Shown here one piece after another: positions 36,601-46,498 of a DNA stretch of 64,000 nucleotides (position 1 is the first letter of the stretch; every line of letters begins with the position of its first letter). The stretch is from Pseudomonas hormoni (GTDB taxonomy: Bacteria > Pseudomonadota > Gammaproteobacteria > Pseudomonadales > Pseudomonadaceae). The notes beneath the pieces were generated by a model, which was given only the letters and a program-made list of their open reading frames with translations, was not told the DNA's origin and made no database searches. The stretch spans positions 2,962,001 to 3,026,000 of the forward strand of contig NZ_CP075566.1 in NCBI RefSeq assembly GCF_018502625.1, given 5' to 3'. A program made the position numbers and the translations under genes.

Positions 36601-37565
36601 GCCAGAACAATGGCACGTTGAACCTGCGGGTGGCCCGAATCGAAGCGGTGACCCCGGAAATCAAGCGCTTCACCCTGGTGTCGCCGACCGGCGCGCACTT
36701 GCCGGCCTTCTCCGGCGGCAGCCACGTCGTGGTGCTGATCGCCAACCAGCAGAACACTTTGCGCAACCCGTATTCGCTGCTGAGTTCACCGTACGACACC
36801 AGCAGTTATCAGATTGCCGTGCGCCGCGTGGACAGCGGACGCGGTGGTTCGGCGTCGCTGCACGACAACGTCAGTGAAGGTGACCTGATCGAGGTCACCC
36901 CACCGGTCAACCTGTTCCCGCTGATCAAACAGGCGCGCCTGCACCTGTTCATCGCCGGTGGTGTCGGCATCACGCCGGTGATTTCCCAGCTTGAAGAGTT
37001 GCGCCTGAGCAAGGTGCCTTTCGAGCTGCATTACGCAGTGCGCGGTGAAGAACATGCGCAGCTCGGCAAGGAGTTGCAGGCCACCTACGGCGAGCAGGTT
37101 CACCTGTACCGCAAGGGCATTGAATCGCGCATGGAAATCGGTCGGGTACTCGCCGACCGCCCGTTGGGCAGCCACGTCTATGTGTGCGGCCCGGACAGCA
37201 TGATCGACGCCACACTGGCCTGCACCCGTGACCTTGGCTGGACCGACAGCCACGTGCACTTCGAGCGGTTCCTCGAACAAAGCAGCGGCGGCGAAGCCTT
37301 CAGTTTCACCCTCGGCCGCAGCGGCGCAACGATTGAGGTCTCGCCCGACCAGACCATGCTCGAAGCGGTCGAAGCGGCCGGCTACAGCATGCCGTACCTG
37401 TGTCGCGGCGGTGCCTGCGGGCATTGCGAAACCGAAGTGCTGGAACTCGACGGCGAGCTGCTGCACAGCGATGACTGGCTGTCCGACGAAGACAAGGTCG
37501 GCCGCAAGAAAATCATGCCCTGCGTATCCCGCGCCAAGTGCAATCGCCTGGTCATCGACCTCTGA
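36597..37565 (+). CDS. dmmB: PDR/VanB-type flavin and [2Fe-2S] reductase subunit
   Basis: A 322-residue electron-transfer protein. The FMN-binding motif RNPYSLLSS lies at 56-64, the NAD-binding loop GGVGITPV at 121-128 and CGPDSM at 197-202. The C-terminal plant-type ferredoxin domain has Cys269, Cys274, Cys277 and Cys309. It passes electrons from NAD(P)H to the heme N-demethylase encoded next. The start overlaps the DmmA-like stop. Confidence 0.85.
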   Translation: MSQNNGTLNLRVARIEAVTPEIKRFTLVSPTGAHLPAFSGGSHVVVLIANQQNTLRNPYSLLSSPYDTSSYQIAVRRVDSGRGGSASLHDNVSEGDLIEVTPPVNLFPLIKQARLHLFIAGGVGITPVISQLEELRLSKVPFELHYAVRGEEHAQLGKELQATYGEQVHLYRKGIESRMEIGRVLADRPLGSHVYVCGPDSMIDATLACTRDLGWTDSHVHFERFLEQSSGGEAFSFTLGRSGATIEVSPDQTMLEAVEAAGYSMPYLCRGGACGHCETEVLELDGELLHSDDWLSDEDKVGRKKIMPCVSRAKCNRLVIDL

Positions 37566-37584
37566 TCGACGGAGAAAAAAAACA

Positions 37585-38625
37585 ATGAATATCCAATTCA
37601 ATCCCGACGAAACCTATCGCGACGACTACACCTTCGCCAACAGCCCGGAAACCATCGCCCGCGCGCCCTTCCCGTTCCCCGATGACGACTACATGTATTC
37701 GATGAACCTCGAACCGCATGTGTCCGTGGGCGACGGTGCGTTTCGCGCCGCGTTCGATATCGACGAGCACTACATCAGCGAATGCCGGGACCGCGCGATC
37801 ACCCTGGAGAAAGATCCGGGCATGCACTACGTCTCGGCGCCGCACATGATGGAGGCGCAATGGGATTTGCTGGAGCTGATCATGGAGTCCTACGCCCGGG
37901 ACTATCCGCAGTACTTCAGCCTGGCGCGTGAAGGTCGGCAGTGGCACTGGACCAACCGCCTGCTGAACATCGACGACCACTTCACCTTCGGCGATCCGGC
38001 CACCCTGCCCTACGAGCCGATGGAGTACGTGACCCGTCAGGCCCAGGGCGATTGGGTGTTGCAGGAGGAGCGTGACGGCACGCTGTACTGGGGCGCGGGG
38101 ATCGCCACCCAGCGCGCGGATTACTCGCTGCGTTTCAACCTCGGCATGAGCTGGGAGGAGTTCCACGGGCCGGTGCCGCTGGTCAAGGAAATCGGCATGC
38201 TCGACCGCGCCTTGAAGTTCCTGCTGCGCCTGCGCACTGGCCATCCGGTGCGTCGCCTGAACTGGTCGCTGACGGTCAACCCGCGCCTCGAAGTCTCGGC
38301 CGAAAGCCTGCCGGAATGGGCGCCGGACCGGACCATCGTCACCGCGCAAAACGCCGGCAAACTGGTTTACCTGCGCATCGAGTTGCAACCGCTGCATCGC
38401 CTGCCGCGCAGTAACGCCATCGTCTTTCCGATCCGCACTTATCTGCTCAGCCTCGAAGACATCGCGACCAACCCGGCGTGGGCCCGGCGCATGCATCGGG
38501 TGCTGCGGGACTTGAATCAGCAATTGGTTGATTACAAGGGTTTCAGTCGCTATCGCGATGCGGCGGTCGAGTGGTTGTCGCAGTACGACGACGGGCGCGA
38601 CAACGAATCAAAAAAACAGGCGTGA
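37585..38625 (+). CDS. Heme-dependent oxidative N-demethylase (DUF3445 / HODM alpha family)
   Basis: A 346-residue DUF3445 protein, the catalytic subunit of amine monooxygenases that demethylate methylated amines. The characteristic part is QWHWTNRLLNIDDHFTFGD and later FNLGMSWEEFHGPVP. CGGAGAAA is upstream of the ATG. The reductase and DmmA-like genes before it supply electrons. Without a biochemical test, its amine substrate is not certain. Confidence 0.82.
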   Translation: MNIQFNPDETYRDDYTFANSPETIARAPFPFPDDDYMYSMNLEPHVSVGDGAFRAAFDIDEHYISECRDRAITLEKDPGMHYVSAPHMMEAQWDLLELIMESYARDYPQYFSLAREGRQWHWTNRLLNIDDHFTFGDPATLPYEPMEYVTRQAQGDWVLQEERDGTLYWGAGIATQRADYSLRFNLGMSWEEFHGPVPLVKEIGMLDRALKFLLRLRTGHPVRRLNWSLTVNPRLEVSAESLPEWAPDRTIVTAQNAGKLVYLRIELQPLHRLPRSNAIVFPIRTYLLSLEDIATNPAWARRMHRVLRDLNQQLVDYKGFSRYRDAAVEWLSQYDDGRDNESKKQA

Positions 38626-38626
38626 C

Positions 38627-38719
38627 CCTGTGGCGAGCGAGCTTGCTCGCGCTGGGCTGCGTAGCGGCCCCTATTTGTGAGTGCTGCGCACTCAAGCGGG
38701 AGCAAGCTCCCTCGCCACA
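38627..38719. repeat. REP inverted pair, GTGGCGAG type
   Basis: It starts two bases after the N-demethylase stop, with arms CCTGTGGCGAGCGAGCTTGC and the reverse complement ending CTCGCCACA. It lies inside the operon, before the permease. Confidence 0.85.
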
Positions 38720-38767
38720 CCAACCCCGCCAGCACCAATCCACTGCCATTGATAATGAGGAAATAAA

Positions 38768-40306
38768 ATGAGTGGCTCATCCAACACGCGTGCAAGCGTC
38801 AGCGCCGATCAGGACGCGGAACAACTCCGCGCCCTCGGCTACAGTTCGGATTTCAACCGCAGCATGAGCCTGTGGGAGAACTTCTCCCTGGGATTTACCT
38901 ACCTGTCGCCGGTCGTCGGCGTCTACACCCTGTTCGGTTTGTGCCTGGCCGCCGGCGGCCCGCCGATGTTCTGGTCCTACCTGCTGATCGGCGCCGGGCA
39001 ATTGCTGGTGTGCCTGATCTTCGGTGAAATCGTCTCGCAGTTCCCGATTTCCGGGGGTGTCTATCCGTGGGCCCGTCGTCTGGTGGGCAAGCGCTGGGCG
39101 TGGATGGTCGGCTGGGTGTATGCCTGGGCGTTGTGCGCCACCATCGCCGGCGTCGCCGTGGGTGCCGGGCCGTACCTGGCGATCATGCTGGGCTTCAATC
39201 CCGGTCCCGAAGCCAACATCTACATTGCCCTGACGATCATCCTGCTCTCGACCGCCCTCAACCTGGTGGGCACCAAACTGCTGGCGCGGGTAGCGATGTT
39301 CGGCTTTCTCTGCGAGCTGGTCGGGGCGATTCTGGTCGGCGGCTATCTGCTGATTTTCGAGCGTCATCAGCCGTTCAGCGTGCTGTTCGACACCTTCAAC
39401 CTTGAGGTCAACGGTTCGTACCTGCCGGCGTTCCTCGCGGCCTCGCTGGCGGGCCTGTTCCAGTACTACGGTTTCGAGGCCTGCGGCGATGTCGCCGAAG
39501 AAACCCCGAACCCGGGCAAGCGCATTCCGAAGGCCATGCGCATGACCATTTACATCGGTGGCGCGGCGGCGATGTTCGCCTGCCTGGCGCTGATCCTCTC
39601 GGTGCCGGACATGGCCAAGGTCCTGGCCGGTGAAGACACCGACCCGGTGGCCACCATCCTCGCCACTGCTTTCGGCCCGGTGGGTTCGCGACTGGTGATG
39701 GCGGTGGTGATGGTGTCGTTCATCTCTTGCGTGCTGAGCCTGCAAGCGGCGGCCAGTCGCCTGCTGTTCGCCTACGCCCGTGACGAAATGATCATCGGCA
39801 GCTCGCTGCTCAAACGCCTCTCGGGCAACCACGTGCCGTCGTTCGCGTTGCTGATCAGCGGCCTCGTGCCAGCGGCGATTGTTTGCCTGGGCATGTTCAT
39901 GGCCGATGCCGTGGCGACCATCGTTGGTTTTGCGGCGATTGGTATTTACGTGGCGTTCCAGTTGATTGTCGTCGCTGCATTGATCGCCCGCGCCAAGGGC
40001 TGGCGCCCGAACGGGCAGTTCACGCTGGGTGCGTGGGGCTTGTGGGTGAACCTTGCCGCGTTGATCTATGGCGTCTGCGCCATCGTCAACATGGTCTGGC
40101 CGCGCTCGCCGGATGCGCCGTGGTACATCAACTATTCGATGATCCTGACCACGCTGGTGGTGATGGGTGCGGGGCTGGTTTACATGCTGCTGGGCAAGCC
40201 GTACGACAAAGGCACGGCGCCGGCGGGTGATGCGTGGAAGTTTTCGAAACCGCTGGTTAAGGCGGCTGATATTTCCAGTGCGCCGGTAAACAGATCGGCT
40301 ATTTGA
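38768..40306 (+). CDS. APC-superfamily amino acid / amine permease
   Basis: A 512-residue transporter with about 12 hydrophobic helices. The first helix-1 motif is SPVVGVYTLFGLCLAAGGPP, and GFEACGDVAEETPNPGKRIPKAM is the conserved helix 6 / loop of the amino acid-GABA-choline permease group. It probably imports the amine or amino acid used by the neighbouring oxidation enzymes. It sits between the N-demethylase and an aldehyde dehydrogenase. Confidence 0.85.
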   Translation: MSGSSNTRASVSADQDAEQLRALGYSSDFNRSMSLWENFSLGFTYLSPVVGVYTLFGLCLAAGGPPMFWSYLLIGAGQLLVCLIFGEIVSQFPISGGVYPWARRLVGKRWAWMVGWVYAWALCATIAGVAVGAGPYLAIMLGFNPGPEANIYIALTIILLSTALNLVGTKLLARVAMFGFLCELVGAILVGGYLLIFERHQPFSVLFDTFNLEVNGSYLPAFLAASLAGLFQYYGFEACGDVAEETPNPGKRIPKAMRMTIYIGGAAAMFACLALILSVPDMAKVLAGEDTDPVATILATAFGPVGSRLVMAVVMVSFISCVLSLQAAASRLLFAYARDEMIIGSSLLKRLSGNHVPSFALLISGLVPAAIVCLGMFMADAVATIVGFAAIGIYVAFQLIVVAALIARAKGWRPNGQFTLGAWGLWVNLAALIYGVCAIVNMVWPRSPDAPWYINYSMILTTLVVMGAGLVYMLLGKPYDKGTAPAGDAWKFSKPLVKAADISSAPVNRSAI

Positions 40307-40323
40307 TAACAGCCATCCCTGTA

Positions 40324-40418
40324 CTGTAGGAGCGAGGCTTGCCCGCGAAAGCGGTGTGTCAGCCAACATCAATGCTGAATGTGATGGCCTCTTCGCGGGC
40401 AAGCCTTGCTCCTACAGG
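40324..40418. repeat. REP inverted pair, GTAGGAGCGAGG type
   Basis: Arms CTGTAGGAGCGAGGCTTGCC and the reverse complement ending GCTCCTACAGG, between the permease and the aldehyde dehydrogenase genes. Confidence 0.85.
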
Positions 40419-40464
40419 GATCCGGTTCCGACAGAAAAATAAAAGCTGCAATGAGGACAACGCC

Positions 40465-41889
40465 ATGCAAACCAAGTTACTGATCAACGGCCAACTGCTC
40501 GACGGCGAAGGCCCCGCCCAACCGGTGTTCAACCCGGCCCTCGGTCGCGTGCTGGTGGAAATCAACGAAGCCAGCGAAGCCCAGGTCGACGCCGCCGTGC
40601 GGGCCGCCGACGCCGCATTCGACAGCTGGTCGCACACCCCGCCGAAAGAGCGTTCGCTGCTCTTGCTCAAACTCGCCGACGCCATCGAAGCCCACGGCGA
40701 AGAACTGGCCAAACTCGAATCCGACAACTGCGGCAAACCCTACAGCGCTGCGCTGAACGACGAGATTCCGGCGATTGCCGACGTGTTCCGTTTCTTCGCC
40801 GGCGCCAGCCGCTGCATGAGCGGGTCCGCCGGCGGTGAATACCTGGCCGGGCACACCTCGATGATCCGCCGCGATCCGGTGGGCGTGATCGCTTCGATCG
40901 CACCGTGGAACTACCCGCTAATGATGGTCGCCTGGAAAATCGCCCCGGCCCTCGCTGCCGGTAATACCGTGGTGCTCAAGCCGTCGGAACAAACCCCGCT
41001 GACCGCGCTGCGTTTGGCGCAACTGGCGTCGGAAATCTTCCCGGCCGGCGTGCTAAACCTGGTGTTTGGTCGTGGTCCTACCGTCGGCAGCCCGCTGGTT
41101 ACCCACCCGAAAGTGCGCATGGTGTCGCTGACCGGTTCGATCGCCACCGGTTCGAACATCATTTCCAGCACCGCCGACAGCGTCAAACGCATGCACATGG
41201 AACTGGGCGGCAAGGCCCCGGTGATCATCTTCGACGATGCCGACATCGACGCCGCTGTCGAAGGCATTCGCACCTTCGGTTTCTACAACGCCGGGCAGGA
41301 CTGCACCGCCGCCTGCCGCATCTACGCGCAGGAAGCCATCTACGACACATTCGTCGAGAAGCTCGGCGCGGCGGTCAGCAGCATCAAGTACGGGCTGCAG
41401 GATGACCCGGCGACCGAACTCGGGCCGCTGATCACCGCGCAGCACCGTGACCGGGTGGCCGGGTTTGTCGAGCGCGCCGTGGCGCAACCGCACATCCGTT
41501 TGATCACGGGCGGCAAGACCGTCGAAGGTAACGGCTTCTTCTTCGAACCGACGGTGCTGGCCGACGCGCAGCAGGACGACGAGATCGTCCGTCGCGAGGT
41601 GTTCGGGCCGGTGGTGTCGGTGACCAAATTCACCGATGAAGCGCAGGTGCTCGGCTGGGCCAACGACTCGGACTACGGCCTGGCGTCGTCGGTGTGGACT
41701 TCGGACGTCGGTCGCGCGCATCGCCTGTCGGCCCGCTTGCAGTACGGCTGCACCTGGGTGAACACGCACTTCATGCTGGTCAGCGAAATGCCCCATGGCG
41801 GTCAGAAATTGTCCGGGTACGGGAAGGACATGTCGATGTATGGGTTGGAGGATTACACCGTTGTGCGGCATGTGATGTTCAAGCACTAA
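40465..41889 (+). CDS. Gamma-aminobutyraldehyde dehydrogenase-type aldehyde dehydrogenase (PatD/YdcW-like)
   Basis: A 474-residue aldehyde dehydrogenase. Visible are PWNYP with the catalytic Asn, the cofactor motif SLTGSIATG, the general base in MELGGKAPV and the nucleophile in GQDCTAACR. The family oxidises 4-aminobutanal and similar omega-amino aldehydes. It closes the sigma54-controlled operon and could process the aldehyde made from the amine. ATG 40465 has GAGGAC upstream. Confidence 0.85.
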   Translation: MQTKLLINGQLLDGEGPAQPVFNPALGRVLVEINEASEAQVDAAVRAADAAFDSWSHTPPKERSLLLLKLADAIEAHGEELAKLESDNCGKPYSAALNDEIPAIADVFRFFAGASRCMSGSAGGEYLAGHTSMIRRDPVGVIASIAPWNYPLMMVAWKIAPALAAGNTVVLKPSEQTPLTALRLAQLASEIFPAGVLNLVFGRGPTVGSPLVTHPKVRMVSLTGSIATGSNIISSTADSVKRMHMELGGKAPVIIFDDADIDAAVEGIRTFGFYNAGQDCTAACRIYAQEAIYDTFVEKLGAAVSSIKYGLQDDPATELGPLITAQHRDRVAGFVERAVAQPHIRLITGGKTVEGNGFFFEPTVLADAQQDDEIVRREVFGPVVSVTKFTDEAQVLGWANDSDYGLASSVWTSDVGRAHRLSARLQYGCTWVNTHFMLVSEMPHGGQKLSGYGKDMSMYGLEDYTVVRHVMFKH

Positions 41890-41891
41890 CA

Positions 41892-41987
41892 GCTTCGCGG
41901 GCAAGCTTCGCTCCTACAGGTTTTGCGTCGTACGCAATTTTTGCGAATACCCTCCGACCTGTAGGAGCGAGGCTTGCCCGCGAAGGC
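41892..41987. repeat. REP pair in reversed order
   Basis: Here the CTCCTACAGG end of one arm (41911-41920) faces the CCTGTAGGAGC start of the other (from 41958), the opposite of most pairs in this window. It lies downstream of the dehydrogenase gene. Confidence 0.75.
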
Positions 41988-42012
41988 CTCACCGCTAATC
42001 CAACGCCGGGCC

Positions 42013-42249
42013 CTACAACGTCCTCTGCCCGTTGCCGATGTCCTTGGCTTTCTCGATCCCCCACTCCATCGCCGCTTCCATGTCGAGGAAATGCAGCGCT
42101 GGATGGTCGTTTTCCTCAATGGCCGTGCCATCAGGTCGGTAGACACCTATGAACATTCCCAACGAACCGTCCCGCAGAATCTCGGCCTTGACCTTGATGC
42201 TGCATCCGTTCGACAGCGTTTCCGTGTGGAGCAAATGGCGTTCAGTCAT
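42013..42249 (-). CDS. Conserved hypothetical small protein
   Basis: A 78-residue protein, MTERHLLHTETLSNGCSI onwards, with a predicted beta-rich start and ending helix (DMEAAMEWGIEKAKDIG). A good CGGAGGAA lies before the ATG. No domain recognised. Convergent with the dehydrogenase gene and divergent from the permease. Confidence 0.65.
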   Translation of the reverse strand: MTERHLLHTETLSNGCSIKVKAEILRDGSLGMFIGVYRPDGTAIEENDHPALHFLDMEAAMEWGIEKAKDIGNGQRTL

Positions 42250-42431
42250 CGTTGCGTTCCTCCGGGTAGTGAAGTCGGTTAACGCGTACCGCAGCCCTTA
42301 TTTTTAGTTCAACAAAACCGCCAAAAGGCTTGATTTACGGGGGTACAAGACAGCGGCGCAATGCCACCTATACTACAAGCCACCGCCCCCTCGGGGTCTG
42401 CACTCCCAACAATAAAAAGCAGAGGTGGAAC

Positions 42432-44195
42432 ATGGTCTGGCAGCAAATCTACGATCCGTTCGGCAACCCGGTCATTTCAACCATCATGGCAGCAGTGCCG
42501 GTCGTGGTGATGCTTGCAGCCCTGGCGTTCTTTCACATCAAAGCACATCTGGCGGCATTGCTCGCCCTCGCCTCGGCCCTGGTCATCGCGATTTTCGCCT
42601 TCGGCATGCCGGCGAACATGGCGGGCTCGGCCGCCCTGTATGGCGCCGCCAACGGCTTGCTGCCGATTGGCTGGATTGTGCTCAACATCATCTTCCTGCA
42701 CCGACTGACCACCGAGAACGGCTCGTTCAAAGTGCTGCAAGACTCGCTGGCGCGTATTACCGACGATCGTCGCCTGCAATTGTTGCTGATTGCCTTCTGC
42801 TTCGGCGCCTTTTTCGAAGGCGCTGCCGGTTTCGGTACGCCGGTGGCGGTGACCGGGGCGATTCTGATCGGTCTGGGTTTCTCGCCGCTGGCCGCGTCCG
42901 GCCTGGCATTGATCGCCAACACCGCGCCCGTGGCGTTCGGCGCGCTGGGTACGCCGATCATTACGCTGGCCAAGGTCACCGGCCTGGATGAAATGGAGCT
43001 GTCGATGATGGTCGGTCGGCAGTTGCCGTTTTTCTCGGTGATCGTACCGTTCTGGTTGATCTGGGCCTTCGCCGGTTGGCGCAAGATGCTGGAAATCTGG
43101 CCGGCCATCCTGGTCGCCGGCGTCAGTTTTGCCGTGCCGCAGTTCCTCGTGTCCAACTACCACGGGCCGATGCTGGTGGACGTGATCGCCGCGCTGATTT
43201 CCATGGCCTGCCTGACCGGTTTCCTCAGGGTGTGGAAACCCGCGACTGTGCACACCTCTGCCGCGCTGTCCGGGCGCGTCGACAACTCCAAAATAGCCGA
43301 GGAGCATGACGAAAAACCCGTCGCCAGCGCGACCTTCGCCAGCGACGCCAAGCCTGCTGTCATGCGCGCCTGGATGCCGTGGATCATCCTCACGGTGTTC
43401 GTTTTCGCCTGGGGCACCCAGGGCTTCAAGAACATGTTCGATACCCGCCCGGCGATTGATCCGGTCACGAACTCGGCCAAACTTGATCCCCAAGGCAAAC
43501 CGCTGCGCGAAGCGAACCCGATCTTTGCTCCGGTCGTCACCTTCGGCACGATCCACCAGCAAATCGAAAAGGTTCCGCCGGTAGTGCCTGCGCCTAAAAC
43601 CGAGGACGCGGTCTACAAATTCACCTGGCTGACCAGCACTGGCAGCGGCATCTTGCTGGCGGCGATCCTGGGCGGGCTGTTGATGGGCTATTCCATCCCG
43701 CAGTTGATCAAGCAATACCTGCGAACGATCTGGGTCGTGCGTTACTCGCTGATTACGATTGTTGCGATGCTCGCTCTCGGCTTCCTCACACGCTATTCGG
43801 GGCTGGACGCCACCATGGGCCTGGCCTTCGCGGCGACGGGGATTTTCTACCCGATGTTTGGCACCCTGCTCGGCTGGCTCGGCGTGGCGCTGACGGGTTC
43901 TGACACGGCGTCCAACGTGCTGTTCGGGGGGCTGCAACGGGTGACCGCCGAACAACTGGGTCTTAGTCCGGTGTTGATGGCGGCGGCCAACAGTTCCGGT
44001 GGGGTCATGGGCAAGATGGTTGACGCTCAGTCGATCGTGGTGGCCTCGACCGCCACGCGCTGGTACGGGCACGAAGGGGAAATCCTGCGTTATGTGTTCT
44101 TCCATTCCATCATTCTGGCGATTCTGGTGGGGGGGTTGGTGACGTTGCAGGCTTATGTGTCGCCGTTTACGCAGATGGTTGTGGGTGGGCATTGA
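42432..44195 (+). CDS. L-lactate / glycolate permease (LldP/GlcA family)
   Basis: A 587-residue LctP-family transporter with 12-14 helices. Family stretches are FCFGAFFEGAAGFGTPVAVTG and GSDTASNVLFGGLQR. It imports lactate or glycolate with protons. The glcDEF operon lies 803 bases downstream, which favours glycolate. The family length is slightly exceeded by a hydrophilic insertion around residues 290-400. AGAGGTGG precedes the ATG. Confidence 0.87.
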   Translation: MVWQQIYDPFGNPVISTIMAAVPVVVMLAALAFFHIKAHLAALLALASALVIAIFAFGMPANMAGSAALYGAANGLLPIGWIVLNIIFLHRLTTENGSFKVLQDSLARITDDRRLQLLLIAFCFGAFFEGAAGFGTPVAVTGAILIGLGFSPLAASGLALIANTAPVAFGALGTPIITLAKVTGLDEMELSMMVGRQLPFFSVIVPFWLIWAFAGWRKMLEIWPAILVAGVSFAVPQFLVSNYHGPMLVDVIAALISMACLTGFLRVWKPATVHTSAALSGRVDNSKIAEEHDEKPVASATFASDAKPAVMRAWMPWIILTVFVFAWGTQGFKNMFDTRPAIDPVTNSAKLDPQGKPLREANPIFAPVVTFGTIHQQIEKVPPVVPAPKTEDAVYKFTWLTSTGSGILLAAILGGLLMGYSIPQLIKQYLRTIWVVRYSLITIVAMLALGFLTRYSGLDATMGLAFAATGIFYPMFGTLLGWLGVALTGSDTASNVLFGGLQRVTAEQLGLSPVLMAAANSSGGVMGKMVDAQSIVVASTATRWYGHEGEILRYVFFHSIILAILVGGLVTLQAYVSPFTQMVVGGH

Positions 44196-44357
44196 GCTAA
44201 GTGGGCATATCCGGCTTTTCGGTAATGGCGGCTATTGGTTCCGCCCTTGCGGCGGGTCCTTTGGCAGAGCGCCAAGAGCTGAGTGGGCATATCCGTTTTT
44301 TCGGTAACGGCGGCTATTGGTTCCGCCCTTACGGCGGGTTACTTGGAAGAGCGCCAA
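44194..44357 (+). repeat. Tandem duplication of 82 bases
   Basis: Units 44194-44275 and 44276-44357 are both 82 bases and nearly identical, each starting GAGCT(A/G)AGTGGGCATATCCG and ending GAGCGCCAA. The first unit begins inside the permease TGA stop codon. They form the head of the long repeat that follows. Confidence 0.8.
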
Positions 44358-44617
44358 GTAACCAAGCGCCTGCGCCCCTGACGTACGGTGCCTCGCTATG
44401 GCTCGCCATGCCCTCGCTCCGGTCCTGCTCCGTGGGCCCGCCGCCATCGGCCATCCATGGCCGGGGGCGGCTAACCCGGCATCCATGCCGGGTTACCCAC
44501 TGCGCAGAACCTGCGCTCGGCCTTCCGACGGGGCAGATCAAGATCAAAAGCTGGATCAAAAGCCAAAGCAAAAGCAAAAGCCAGATCAACAACTGGAGCG
44601 AACTCATACCTGCTAGC
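44276..44617 (+). repeat. Long structured repeat, copy 2 (forward)
   Basis: It has the family core: CGCCCTTACGGCGGG, CCAAGTAACCAAGCGCC, CGGTCCTGCTCCGTGGGC, GGCCATCCATGGCC and an ACCCGGCATCCATGCCGGGT hairpin. The tail is of the GATCAAGATC/AAAGCAAAAGC type, an A-rich low-complexity stretch at about 44540-44600. Confidence 0.75.
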
Positions 44618-44925
44618 GATGGACGTCCAGACACCGAAGGATGGAAGAGGAAAGGAACGGACAACCTATATCGAGAGGCCTAATGGAGGTTCTGCGCAGT
44701 GGGCACCGCGGCAGGGATGCCGCGGTAGCCGCCCCCGGCCATGGATGGCCGATGGCGGCGGGCCCACGGAGCAGGACCGGAGCGAGGGCATGCCGAGCAT
44801 TAGCGAGGCACCGAACGAAAGGGGCAAAAGCGCTTGGTTACTTTGCGCTTTTCAAAGTGACCCGCCGTAAGGGCGGAACCGCCAGCAGCCATCACCAAAA
44901 CAATGGATATACACCCAAACGCTTG
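44618..44925 (-). repeat. Long structured repeat, copy 3 (reverse)
   Basis: Inverted relative to copy 2, so the two form a convergent pair in the gap between the permease and glcD. It has the TATATCGAGAGGC tail type seen also in copy 1, then the CCGCGGCAGGGATGCCGCGG hairpin and GTAAGGGCGG head. Bases 44926-44998 contain nothing recognised but the glcD leader. Confidence 0.75.
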
Positions 44926-44998
44926 AACACCAAGCCAAGGTAAAGAGCATCAGAGACCGCTGCCCGGGCTTTCATGAACGGAGTATCGTAAAACCACT

Positions 44999-46498
44999 AT
45001 GAACATTCTCTACGATGAACGCGTTGATGGTGTGCTGCCGGACGTCGACAAGGCCGCCTTACTGCGGGCCCTGCAAACCCGCTTGCCGAAGCTGGAAGTG
45101 CTGCATCAGCAGGAAGAGCTGAAACCGTACGAATGCGACGGCCTCTCGGCTTATCGCACCACGCCCCTGCTGGTGGTGCTGCCACGCCACCTCGACGAGG
45201 TGCAAGGCGTGCTCCGGCTGTGTCATGAGTTACAGGTCCCGGTGGTCGCCCGTGGCGCCGGTACCGGTTTGTCCGGCGGCGCGTTGCCTCTGGAAAAAGG
45301 CGTGCTCCTGGTGATGGCACGTTTCAACAACATTTTGCACATCGACCCTGCCGCCCGCACCGCACGGGTCCAGCCCGGTGTGCGCAACCTGGCGATTTCC
45401 CAAGCCGCAGCGCCGTTCGGCCTCTACTACGCGCCGGACCCGTCTTCGCAAATTGCCTGTTCAATCGGCGGCAATGTCGCTGAAAACGCCGGCGGCGTGC
45501 ATTGCCTGAAATACGGCCTGACCGTGCACAACCTGCTCAAGGTCGACATTCTGACGGTCGACGGCGAACACCTGACATTGGGCTCCGATGCCCTCGACTC
45601 ACCCGGCTTCGACCTGCTGGCGCTGTTCACCGGTTCTGAAGGCATGCTCGGGGTGATCACCGAAGTCACGGTCAAACTGCTGCCCAAACCGCAGACCGCG
45701 AAGGTGCTGCTGGCGGCGTTCGATTCCGTCGAAAAGGCCGGTCGCGCAGTCGGTGACATCATCGCCGCCGGCATCATTCCCGGTGGACTGGAAATGATGG
45801 ACAACCTGGCGATTCGCGCCGCCGAAGACTTTATCCACGCCGGTTATCCGGTGGACGCCGAAGCCATTCTGCTGTGCGAACTCGATGGGGTCGAAGCCGA
45901 TGTCCATGACGACTGCGACCGCGTGCGCCAGGTGCTGGAAAACGCGGGCGCCACCGAAGTGCGTCAGGCCAAGGATGAAGCGGAACGCGTGCGTTTCTGG
46001 GCCGGGCGCAAGAATGCCTTCCCGGCAGTGGGTCGCCTTTCGCCCGATTACTACTGCATGGACGGCACGATCCCGCGCCGCGAGTTGCCGGGTGTGCTGC
46101 GTGCGATTGCGGCACTGTCGGCCGAGTATGACTTGCGCGTCGCCAACGTTTTCCACGCCGGTGACGGCAACATGCACCCGCTGATTCTGTTCGACGCCAA
46201 TCAACCGGGCGAGCTCGACCGCGCCGAAAACCTGGGCGGCAAGATCCTCGAATTGTGCGTGAAGGTCGGCGGCAGCATTACCGGGGAGCACGGTGTGGGC
46301 CGCGAGAAAATCAATCAGATGTGCGCGCAGTTCAACAGCGATGAGCTGACCGTGTTCCATGCCGTCAAAGCCGCGTTCGATCCGAGTGGTTTGCTCAATC
46401 CGGGCAAGAACATTCCGACCTTGCACCGCTGTGCCGAGTTTGGCGCCATGCACGTGCACATGGGGCAGCTGCCCTTCCCTGAGCTGGAGCGTTTCTGA
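44999..46498 (+). CDS. glcD: Glycolate oxidase FAD subunit GlcD
   Basis: A 499-residue FAD-linked oxidase. The FAD-binding segment has ARGAGTGLSGGALPLE and SIGGNVAENAGG; the C-terminal cap domain ends in GEHGVGREK and DPSGLLNPGK. With GlcE and GlcF it forms a membrane-associated enzyme that oxidises glycolate (or D-lactate) to glyoxylate and feeds electrons to quinone. The stop overlaps the glcE start (TGATG). Confidence 0.93.
   Translation: MNILYDERVDGVLPDVDKAALLRALQTRLPKLEVLHQQEELKPYECDGLSAYRTTPLLVVLPRHLDEVQGVLRLCHELQVPVVARGAGTGLSGGALPLEKGVLLVMARFNNILHIDPAARTARVQPGVRNLAISQAAAPFGLYYAPDPSSQIACSIGGNVAENAGGVHCLKYGLTVHNLLKVDILTVDGEHLTLGSDALDSPGFDLLALFTGSEGMLGVITEVTVKLLPKPQTAKVLLAAFDSVEKAGRAVGDIIAAGIIPGGLEMMDNLAIRAAEDFIHAGYPVDAEAILLCELDGVEADVHDDCDRVRQVLENAGATEVRQAKDEAERVRFWAGRKNAFPAVGRLSPDYYCMDGTIPRRELPGVLRAIAALSAEYDLRVANVFHAGDGNMHPLILFDANQPGELDRAENLGGKILELCVKVGGSITGEHGVGREKINQMCAQFNSDELTVFHAVKAAFDPSGLLNPGKNIPTLHRCAEFGAMHVHMGQLPFPELERF

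Noticed and set aside
44641..44943. Small frames such as MEEERNGQPISRG in the long repeats
   Set aside because: They recur only because the repeat recurs, and their ends shift with the copy; not genes.
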